Assembly: GCF_030382115.1 (NCBI RefSeq)
Contig: NZ_JAUDRJ010000001.1
Span: 353,280-361,862, forward strand
Length of the DNA: 8,583 nucleotides
Reading direction: 5' to 3'
Source: Nostoc sp. GT001
GTDB lineage: Bacteria; Cyanobacteriota; Cyanobacteriia; Cyanobacteriales; Nostocaceae
The notes beneath the pieces are model-generated. The model did not search any database. It was not told the DNA's origin and worked only from the letters and a program-made list of their open reading frames with translations. Positions 1 to 5,744 of this stretch are shown piece after piece; within the stretch, counting starts at the first letter, position 1, and each line of letters opens with the position of its first letter. The translations under genes and the position numbers were made by a program.

Positions 1-251
1 CCGTTTTGTGTTTGCTGACCGAGATTAAGAGCGTAGACGCTTCGCGGCTTGTCATTAGACATCGCTGCTACCCACTGTAGATAATTACTACTGGCGGCAT
101 CGGTCAGCTTCTTGTAAATTTTACGTTTAACTGTGACTGAAATGATGCGTCCATCACAGTTTAGGCCAAACTGCTGCAAACCGTTTCCTACAGTGGTGGG
201 CTGAGGAAGTTCGTTGATTTTGATTGTTACTTGTAGTTTTCCTTCAATCAT
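1..251 (-). CDS. FinO-like small protein, N-terminal part (3' end outside window)
   Basis: An open frame starts with ATG at 251 and runs off the left edge; 83 codons are visible. The protein begins MIEGKLQVTIKINELPQPTT and continues with a short beta-rich stretch (GLQQFGLNCDGRIISVTVKR) and a helix-like KKLTDA...YLQWVAA. This N-terminus resembles, from memory, small cyanobacterial proteins annotated as 'fertility inhibition FinO-like'. That name is itself weakly founded, and RNA-chaperone activity is not shown by anything visible. The start is supported by an AGAGGT Shine-Dalgarno 4 nt upstream. The gene lies 11 nt after the stop of the NB-ARC gene, so the two are probably one operon. After WVAA the reading frame passes through a dispersed repeat (SNDKPRSVYAL), which probably replaces or extends the native sequence. 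The coding frame is sound; the family name is tentative. Confidence 0.55.
   Translation of the reverse strand, partial: MIEGKLQVTIKINELPQPTTVGNGLQQFGLNCDGRIISVTVKRKIYKKLTDAASSNYLQWVAAMSNDKPRSVYALNLGQQTQN
29..65 (-). repeat. Dispersed Nostoc-type palindromic repeat inside a coding sequence
   Basis: Read on the minus strand, this begins GCGATGTCTAATGACAAGCC and ends GCGTCTACGCTC. It contains the small hairpin AGCGT-AG-ACGCT (30-41 on the plus strand) and the interrupted palindrome GTC-ATTA-GAC (51-60). I recognise this wording (GCGATGTCTA...GCGTCTACGC) as a high-copy dispersed repeat of filamentous cyanobacterial genomes. This is recall rather than a search. It keeps the reading frame of the FinO-like gene open, encoding about 12 extra or substituted residues. 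Confidence 0.55.
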
Positions 252-255
252 AGCT

Positions 256-261
256 ACCTCT
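256..261 (-). promoter_or_regulatory. Shine-Dalgarno of the FinO-like gene
   Basis: AGAGGT on the minus strand, 4 nt before the ATG at 251 and lying in the 11-nt gap after the NB-ARC stop codon. It fixes the start of the downstream gene and suggests re-initiation or coupling within one transcript. Confidence 0.55.
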
Positions 262-262
262 A

Positions 263-1774
263 TTAAGATGCGATCGGTAAATTGGGTGAAGCAGAAGCAT
301 TAGATGTATGTATCAATCCAAGTGGATCTGTCTTAATATATTTTTTAATTACTGGTTCTAGATTAAAGCTGATTTCTTCTGTGATAGGGTCTTTAATAGC
401 TTCAATTAATGAGTTTTTTTCAAGTACTTCTAATGCCTTAATTAGCTCAAATTTTGAAACGGAACTTTTTGTCTCATAATTCATATTATTCAATAGTTGA
501 GTAAACCCAATAGATTGTAAATTTGAAGTTACTTTTTCTGCTAAATAAATCATAATTTGCTTCTGAGTTTCGCTCAATATGTTACTGAATAAATGATTGA
601 GCATTTCTTGGAACTGGTCACTAACTAATGTAGTTGGGTTTTCAAAAAATTTTTCGGTGCTACTTGCAAAAAAATGATTAATTCGATTGACTACTGTTTT
701 TAGTTCTGAAGGATTACCTCTATAAGTTTTGATTAAATCATTACATTTTTCTTGATTTGTTAATCCTTTGCTAAATAATAGTTGTAATGCGGCGTTTGCT
801 TCTAAACCTTCAACTTTCAGAAAATCAATAGGTAATTCAGCTCCTATTAAACTCTCAAGCTCATCAGGAAAAACTCGACTAGTTATAATTACGCAGCTTT
901 GAGATAGCTCCTCTGTTAAGCGACGAAAGAATAATCCATACTCTCGTTGTTGCTGAAAGTTAATCGTTTGAAATAAAGCTTCAGAGGCATCTAATACCAG
1001 CAGAGAGGAACGTGATTGCAACTGCTTGATCAACACTGAAATCATGGACTGTGTATGCTCAGGCAAACTAGAAGGGATTTGCGGAGGCTGGATTAGCTCG
1101 ATTAAATCAGCTACTAAGTCTTGAACTAATGGTGCATGGGCCACTGATTTCCAGATTAAACACTCAAATTTAGGTTTAGACTCCAAACGAAGTTCTTCTA
1201 ATAGTTTTGCTGCTAATGCGCTTTTGCCAATTCCTGCTACCCCTACTAGCAATACGCATCTCTGCTTGATTGTTAACTCTTTTAAATGTATTAGTTCTTG
1301 TACACGCCCATAAAAACTGGATATATCAGGTGATTTAGTCCCAATCACTTGTATCTGATTATTAGCAAGGAATGTTTGTTTTTGATGTATGGCATCTTGA
1401 GATTGATACTCCTTTGTTACTCGCTCTAAAAAATATCGCAAGCTTTGTTTTTCAACTCGTTCGCCATCTCCAATCGTTTTTGAAAGCATATTCCACAAAG
1501 GAGGGGCTACACGCCTTTGCAAGTAGTTAAGGCTATAAGTCGAATTGGTTACTACATCTTTATATTCCTTTCCATCCCAAGCTGCTCTAAGAACAAGGAT
1601 TTCAGGCAACGACAAGCGTTTGCGTCTTTCGGCTAACACTAGGTTGTCTACTACAGCAAAAGCTTCTTCAAAATCTACAGTTGCAGAAAATCTCTGCCCT
1701 AAAACCCCGTGTTCTTGTGGAAGAATGGGAGAAGGGGTAGTAGACTTAAATCTTGATTCAGCCCTAAAATCCAT
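263..1774 (-). CDS. NB-ARC (STAND) NTPase with N-terminal vMAP-like helical/HTH domain
   Basis: A 503-residue cytoplasmic signalling ATPase. Residues about 34-120 form a helical, HTH-like module (EEAFAVVDNLVLAE...LSLPEILVLRAAWDGKEY) found at the N-terminus of many cyanobacterial NB-ARC proteins. The NTPase core starts with FYGRVQEL (154-161). Walker A is GVAGIGKS (178-185, Lys184), Walker B is LLVLDASE (258-265, Asp262), the sensor-like strand is VIITSR (295-300), and the GxP motif is GNP (353-355). A winged-helix region follows (about 380-482, SKFELIKALEVLEKNSLIE). Walker B reads DASE where I expect DNVE-like sequence in relatives. No WD40, TPR or other sensor repeats follow and there is no recognisable effector domain, so this is a compact form that would need partners. 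The ATG at 1774 has only an A-rich leader, not a strong Shine-Dalgarno. The small FinO-like gene follows after 11 nt; the Ser/Thr kinase is divergent. Substrate and trigger are unknown. Confidence 0.9.
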   Translation of the reverse strand: MDFRAESRFKSTTPSPILPQEHGVLGQRFSATVDFEEAFAVVDNLVLAERRKRLSLPEILVLRAAWDGKEYKDVVTNSTYSLNYLQRRVAPPLWNMLSKTIGDGERVEKQSLRYFLERVTKEYQSQDAIHQKQTFLANNQIQVIGTKSPDISSFYGRVQELIHLKELTIKQRCVLLVGVAGIGKSALAAKLLEELRLESKPKFECLIWKSVAHAPLVQDLVADLIELIQPPQIPSSLPEHTQSMISVLIKQLQSRSSLLVLDASEALFQTINFQQQREYGLFFRRLTEELSQSCVIITSRVFPDELESLIGAELPIDFLKVEGLEANAALQLLFSKGLTNQEKCNDLIKTYRGNPSELKTVVNRINHFFASSTEKFFENPTTLVSDQFQEMLNHLFSNILSETQKQIMIYLAEKVTSNLQSIGFTQLLNNMNYETKSSVSKFELIKALEVLEKNSLIEAIKDPITEEISFNLEPVIKKYIKTDPLGLIHTSNASASPNLPIAS

Positions 1775-2042
1775 ATCTTTTTATTTTTATTGGTGTATTA
1801 AATATCTGTGATGGTTTCTTGTAGATTAGAACTAGTTTCAGTTAAGAATATACTGCACCTCTATGATACTTGCTTTATGTTCATAATTGTTTACATTGTC
1901 TATACATCATAAGTATGTTCTCAAAAAACCACTTGGACTTTCAGATAGATTCAGCAACCCTTGGCTTTTCGTCAAGGGCTTTAGGTGACCAACGCTTAAA
2001 TCTTAGTTGACCAGACTAGTACAGCATGGCGAAAATAAACAT

Positions 2043-2057
2043 ACCATTTCAAATGGT
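2043..2057. repeat. 15-bp near-perfect palindrome ACCATTT-C-AAATGGT, possible operator
   Basis: Seven-base arms pair perfectly around a single central C. The centre lies about 170 bp upstream of the kinase start and about 40 bp upstream of the TTGACT candidate -35. Such symmetry fits a homodimeric regulator site, but no known cyanobacterial operator consensus (NtcA GTA-N8-TAC, LexA) matches. It could equally be part of a dispersed repeat. Confidence 0.35.
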
Positions 2058-2088
2058 GCAAGAGCTTGGATTATAATTCTTTTGATTT

Positions 2089-2118
2089 TTGACTTCCGCC
2101 TTCCGGTACTAGTAAATA
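2089..2118 (+). promoter_or_regulatory. Candidate sigma-70 promoter of the kinase operon
   Basis: TTGACT (2089-2094) is five of six for the -35 consensus and is followed after 18 nt by the AT-rich TAAATA (2113-2118), a weak -10. This would give a leader of roughly 90 nt before the GTG start. The TTTACA/TATGTT pair at 1890-1919 is a comparable alternative. Confidence 0.25.
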
Positions 2119-2202
2119 ATAGATAAATAACGGTTATGAATACACATGTACAAAATAAGGATTCGCCAAGCAATTCTTCATGCTTTAAATCTAGAAGAGG
2201 AA

Positions 2203-2209
2203 GAGGTGA
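2203..2209 (+). promoter_or_regulatory. Strong Shine-Dalgarno fixing a GTG start
   Basis: GAGGTGA complements the 3' end of 16S rRNA (UCACCUC) across seven bases and lies 9 nt before the GTG at 2219. It supports that GTG as the true start, and the four-Cys N-terminus begins immediately after it. Confidence 0.7.
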
Positions 2210-2218
2210 AGAGATTCA

Positions 2219-4081
2219 GTGAGTTACTGTATCAATCCCCTGTGTCCTCACCGCCAAAATCCCGACGACGTTGAAAATTGTCTCTCTTGTGGGACTTCAC
2301 TACTGATTAACAACCGTATCCGTCTAATAAAACCATTAAAAGCCCTTACTGATAACCCGTACAACTACTTTGATGTTTTTGAAGTAGATGACGCTGGTAC
2401 TAGGTGGCATCCAGTTCGTGAACAACGAGTCATGAAAGTTCTGAAATGGAATACACCTAAGCTTACAGAGTTAATCGAGCGGGAATCTCTCACTTTGCAA
2501 CTCATTCGACACCCAAAAATTCCTCGTAGCACCTTAGAAGACTATTTTACTGTTGTTCCAAACGATAGTCTTCTAACACTACATTGCTTAATTATGAACA
2601 AATTTGAGGGACAGAACCTAGAGGAATGGATAGAATTTAATGGGAGAATCTCACAATCTCTAGCACTGGAATGGCTTAAACAGTTAGTTGAAATCCTTGA
2701 TACAGTACACCGCTCTAATTTTTTTCATCGTGATATTAAACCTTCTAATATAGTTCTTCAGCCAAATAGTCAACTCGCATTAGTTGATTTTGGTACTGCA
2801 CGGCGAGTTACTGACACCTACTTAGCTAAAGTTAGTGGAAGTGGGGGAACCAGTACAGGCAGAGGAGGGGTATATGAAATTACAGCTGTCGTCACACCTC
2901 GCTATACCCCTTTAGAGCAAGTAAATGGACAAGCTGTACCCCAATCAGATTTTTATGCTTTAGGGCGAACCTTTGTGCATTTAGTCACGGGCACTTCATT
3001 GATGCGTTTGCCAACAGATAAAAACACAGGAAATCTAATTTGGAGATATAAAGCAGAGCAGATTGACAAACCATTTGCTGATTTTATCGAAGAATTAATG
3101 GCTCCCTTACCAGGGCAACGTCCACAAACGACTAGAGTAATTTTGCAGCGATTGGAGAGCTTACCACTTAAATCAAAGCTTCACCGTGTAATAACATCGA
3201 AGCCATTTCAAATTGGCGCGGGTGTTTTCGGGGCTTTAAGTTTGCTTGGCTTGTTCTATGTATCACTTCCTATTATAGCTAATTATTATCTAGCTCAAGG
3301 AAAAAAAGCTCAACAAGAAAATCGGTTGGTAGATGCTCAAAATGACTTTAACCAAGCAATTAAATATAATTCTAATCTAGCTTCTTCAATTTCCAAGTTT
3401 TACTTTGAGCAAGCAGATCGGCGTGGAAATACTCTTGAAGCTTCTCGAAAATACTATGAGCTAGCTATCAATTTTAATCCTAAATATGAAGATGCTTACA
3501 CTAATTTGGCTTTAATATGTCAAGAGATATTGGACAATAACTGTATTAAAACTACTTATGAGACACTTTTTAGATTAAATCCTAAGTCCTGGTTAGGGCA
3601 TTATACGCTGGGAAGTTTTTATGATGAAAGGACGGAATATACATTAGCGGAAGAGCAATATAACCTAGCTATAAAAAATAATAGCCAAGCTGTAGCTGCA
3701 ATTAATAATTTATCCAGACTCAAGAATATAACTGGTGATTATAATACAGCAGTTTCTTTAGCTTTAGATGGGTTACAAAAAACTAAAGACCCCGAAAGTC
3801 AAGCTACTTTATACAAGAATTTAGGCTGGGCGAAATTAGGGCAAAAGAAGTATAGCGAGTCGAAGCAATATTTAGAAAAAGCGACAGACTTGGACTCTAA
3901 AAGAACAGATGCTTACTGCCTGCTAGCACAAGTATATGAAGCCTTGGGGGAAATTAATCATGCAAGGATATCCTGGGAAGTCTGCTTGGTTGCTGAGTCT
4001 AACCAGTTAGAGGTTCAGAAATGGAGGAAGCAAGTATTAAAGCGGTTATTGGGAGATATTGTGCCGGGATCTTCACCATAG
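2219..4081 (+). CDS. Membrane Ser/Thr protein kinase, four-Cys N-terminus, C-terminal TPRs
   Basis: A 620-residue eukaryotic-type (Hanks) kinase. The N-terminus MSYCINPLCP has Cys4, 9, 21 and 24, a zinc-ribbon-like module common on cyanobacterial kinases. Catalytic elements: beta-3 Lys73 (VMKVLK), alpha-C Glu89 (IERES), HRDIKPSN (170-177, Asp172, Asn177), DFG (190-192), P+1-like TPRYTPLEQ (226-234) and SDFYALG (243-249). The usual GxGxxG loop is not recognisable at 40-58, and the segment after DFG has a Gly/Ser-rich stretch (206-217). A transmembrane helix at about 332-354 follows a basic stretch (KSKLHRVITSK), predicting kinase inside and the tail outside. Residues about 357-605 contain several TPR-like helix pairs (for example 412-440 and 528-558). 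GTG start, supported by a 7-base Shine-Dalgarno. It is probably co-transcribed with the secreted TPR protein 63 nt downstream. Substrates are unknown. Confidence 0.93.
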   Translation: MSYCINPLCPHRQNPDDVENCLSCGTSLLINNRIRLIKPLKALTDNPYNYFDVFEVDDAGTRWHPVREQRVMKVLKWNTPKLTELIERESLTLQLIRHPKIPRSTLEDYFTVVPNDSLLTLHCLIMNKFEGQNLEEWIEFNGRISQSLALEWLKQLVEILDTVHRSNFFHRDIKPSNIVLQPNSQLALVDFGTARRVTDTYLAKVSGSGGTSTGRGGVYEITAVVTPRYTPLEQVNGQAVPQSDFYALGRTFVHLVTGTSLMRLPTDKNTGNLIWRYKAEQIDKPFADFIEELMAPLPGQRPQTTRVILQRLESLPLKSKLHRVITSKPFQIGAGVFGALSLLGLFYVSLPIIANYYLAQGKKAQQENRLVDAQNDFNQAIKYNSNLASSISKFYFEQADRRGNTLEASRKYYELAINFNPKYEDAYTNLALICQEILDNNCIKTTYETLFRLNPKSWLGHYTLGSFYDERTEYTLAEEQYNLAIKNNSQAVAAINNLSRLKNITGDYNTAVSLALDGLQKTKDPESQATLYKNLGWAKLGQKKYSESKQYLEKATDLDSKRTDAYCLLAQVYEALGEINHARISWEVCLVAESNQLEVQKWRKQVLKRLLGDIVPGSSP

Positions 4082-4144
4082 GCTTTTTTTTGTTCCCTAA
4101 TCCCGTTATGCTACTAACTTAAAGATAACCAGACAATATTTTCA

Positions 4145-5185
4145 ATGCCCAATCTAGCCACACCGGACTCAACCAACGAAGTAGGGAAAAAAGTCTCTAG
4201 AGTTCCATTGGTAACAATTGCATCAATAATGCTTCTATCAAACTCTGGCGGCGCATTGGCTCAACCCCAACTAGTAGCAAAGCGTGTCTGCATTAATGAA
4301 GTTGGTAGAATTATCAGCTCAGGCGATCGCTATCTAGCACTCGGAAGCGAGATTTGTCTAGGAGATAAAATCACCCCCGCTAACGGAAGTAAGGTTAAGG
4401 CTGTGTGCTATTCGAGTCGCCAGGTTTTAGAATTTCAGCAGAGTGCTGTTTTTGGTGTCTCAGGCATCTGTACGCCGCCACAGTTTCAAGCAGAACGACG
4501 GCAATGTACACCTCTAAATCGGGATGGCTGTCCAAAGATGAAAGGCCCAGGTGAGGATCAAGATTCACTAAAGCTGATTACTCCCTACGGAAATATACTT
4601 TTGAATACCCGACCAACAATTTCTTGGCATCCTGTTGCCAATGCTACCAGCTATACAGTAGAGGTCACTAGTTACGAATTTCACTGGGAAACAGAAGTAA
4701 AAGATACTATACTGCCCTATCCAAAAGAGCGAAAAGAATTGGAGTACGGTGCTGCGTATACAATTACAGTAACTGCAAATAAAGGTGACTCTCCTATTAA
4801 TTCTCCTACCAAGTTAGTAGTCCATGTATTGCCTGAAGGTGATGTTAAACAGGTTTTAGAGGAGGTGAATGTCATTAAAAAATTAGGCTTATCTGCCGAC
4901 GAAGCTTCTTTTCTCGAACTAGATATTATATATATGTCAAAAGGCTTTTTAAATGAAACAATTAATTCATTAAAAGCAAGAGTGGCAGCAGGTAGTAAAA
5001 ATCCGACTCTGTTTAGAGTACTAGGAGATCGTTATTTGGATGCATGGTTACTAGATGAAGCTTTCCGTGAATACAAGATGGCAGAGTGGTTGGCAAAAAG
5101 TAGTGGCAACTCTAATGAATTAGCTCAGGTACAGTCACGGCTAAAATTGATGAAATCTGTCAGTGGGACGATAACTGATCCATAA
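4145..5185 (+). CDS. Secreted FecR-like / beta-sandwich / TPR protein
   Basis: A 346-residue protein with a signal peptide: a 19-residue N-region ending KKVSR, hydrophobic VPLVTIASIMLL (20-31), and a likely cut after ALA (37-39). Mature residues 49-110 have a FecR-like beta pattern (GDRYLALGSEICLGDKITPANGSK). Six cysteines (49, 71, 88, 109, 121, 129) suggest disulphides in the periplasm. Residues about 143-228 look like an Fn3-like beta-sandwich (PTISWHPVANATSYTVEVTS ... YGAAYTITVTA). Residues about 236-335 are TPR-like helices (PTLFRVLGDRYLDAWLLDEAFREYKMAE). The Shine-Dalgarno is weak, and upstream in-frame stops leave this ATG as the only reasonable start. It follows the kinase by 63 nt, so a role as soluble partner of the kinase's external TPR domain is an attractive inference. 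The fold calls are by eye; the product name is uncertain, but the gene and its secretion signal are clear. Confidence 0.75.
   Translation: MPNLATPDSTNEVGKKVSRVPLVTIASIMLLSNSGGALAQPQLVAKRVCINEVGRIISSGDRYLALGSEICLGDKITPANGSKVKAVCYSSRQVLEFQQSAVFGVSGICTPPQFQAERRQCTPLNRDGCPKMKGPGEDQDSLKLITPYGNILLNTRPTISWHPVANATSYTVEVTSYEFHWETEVKDTILPYPKERKELEYGAAYTITVTANKGDSPINSPTKLVVHVLPEGDVKQVLEEVNVIKKLGLSADEASFLELDIIYMSKGFLNETINSLKARVAAGSKNPTLFRVLGDRYLDAWLLDEAFREYKMAEWLAKSSGNSNELAQVQSRLKLMKSVSGTITDP
4323..4330. repeat. HIP1 octamer
   Basis: GCGATCGC, the highly iterated palindrome of cyanobacterial genomes, lying within the FecR-like coding sequence. It is useful as a taxonomic marker. Confidence 0.85.
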
Positions 5186-5279
5186 ATGGAAGGATAAGTT
5201 GTCCCAAACAGTCTCTTGAGAATCTAATTGTGTGTTTTTATCACCCATTTTAAAAAAAAATAGGACTAATATAGGACTC

Positions 5280-5390
5280 ATATTTGATTTCTGAAAAACT
5301 AAATTCGCTAGAAGCTAGCCATACAAAGGTTTGTTTCTCAGTATACTTAATAAAATTCAAGTACGATTCTTATATTTGATTTCTGAAAAA
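5280..5390. repeat. Pair of 19-bp direct repeats, 92 bp apart
   Basis: ATATTTGATTTCTGAAAAA occurs identically at 5280-5298 and 5372-5390. The 73-bp interior holds a 5-bp-stem hairpin (5307-5319) but no reading frame. Both copies are preceded by a CT two bases upstream, so the original repeat may have been slightly longer. This fits fragments of a dispersed or mobile-element-derived repeat, or a regulatory pair; the sequence alone does not decide. Confidence 0.6.
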
Positions 5391-5582
5391 GCTCCGTACA
5401 TTTGAAGAGTGGCAAAATCACCTAGGTTTGTGTGTCGGATAAACCACTCGAACATCCATTTGAGATGAGAGAATGAAGGAATTTGTCACTTAAAGGAAAA
5501 GATGGTTCTTGTCAGCTTTTGGTGATGCCGATAGAAAAGGGCGAAAAGCATTCATTGCGCTTGTGCATCGCTTACCGCGTTG

Positions 5583-5632
5583 GCGATCGCTCTCATGATA
5601 GATTTCAGTTTCAGTTTTGGAGTAGCGATCGC
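5583..5632. repeat. Two HIP1 octamers in intergenic DNA
   Basis: GCGATCGC lies at 5583-5590 and again at 5625-5632. The first is preceded by TGCATCGC at about 5562-5569, making an imperfect inverted repeat around TTACCGCGTTG. This wording is typical of small intergenic repeats in Nostoc-like genomes. Confidence 0.7.
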
Positions 5633-5744
5633 GCATCAGGCTGTGTTAATTCTGATCGTTGCAAGACTAAAGCTGTGACTCGATTGGGGGTGAGAGGACG
5701 TTGGGAAGAAGAGCTTACCGTGAGGCAAGGTTCCACCGACAATC

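Larger units (their letters stand above)
1775..2218. other. Divergent intergenic region between the NB-ARC and kinase genes
   Basis: These 444 nt hold no convincing gene but should carry the promoters of both flanking units. Visible elements are: a TATATT minus-strand -10-like hexamer (1847-1852) without a good -35; a plus-strand TTTACA-18 nt-TATGTT pair (1890-1919); a hairpin CCCTTG/CAAGGG (1958-1963 and 1973-1978, 9-nt loop) followed only by a short T run; a 15-bp palindrome at 2043-2057; and a second plus-strand promoter-like pair at 2089-2118. ACTAGT occurs three times (1831, 2015, 2108). Stretches around 2011-2040 and 2088-2113 look like dispersed intergenic filler of Nostocales genomes, which is recall only. 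Two overlapping tiny reading frames end near or across the kinase start and are treated as a finding, not as genes. Confidence 0.6.
5186..5744. other. Convergent intergenic region with repeats, no supported gene
   Basis: These 559 nt separate the stops of the FecR-like and CHAT genes. From left to right they hold: an A9 run at 5252-5260; ATAGGACT twice, 11 bp apart (5260-5267 and 5271-5278); a 19-bp direct repeat (5280-5298 and 5372-5390) enclosing the small hairpin GCTAG-AAG-CTAGC (5307-5319); and two HIP1 sites (5583, 5625) in a GC-richer stretch. A TTG-started frame (5483-5764) crosses into the CHAT gene and looks spurious. No classic hairpin-plus-T-run terminator is visible for either operon. 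Confidence 0.6.

Noticed and set aside
282..479. Short plus-strand frames opposite the NB-ARC gene (also 1545-1811)
   Set aside because: They lie antisense to a clear NTPase gene and have no protein features of their own; they are shadows of the real frame.
1911..1920. AGTATGTTCT as a LexA-type SOS box
   Set aside because: It lacks the spacer of the cyanobacterial RGTACNNNDGTWC pattern, so it does not match.
1958..1978. CCCTTG/CAAGGG hairpin as a terminator
   Set aside because: The stem is only 6 bp with a 9-nt loop and just three Ts follow. No gene ends nearby in the matching direction.
4065..4105. CGGGAT/ATCCCG inverted repeat spanning a T8 run after the kinase stop
   Set aside because: The 29-nt loop contains the T run itself, so it does not have the shape of an intrinsic terminator. 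The kinase and FecR-like genes are more likely co-transcribed.
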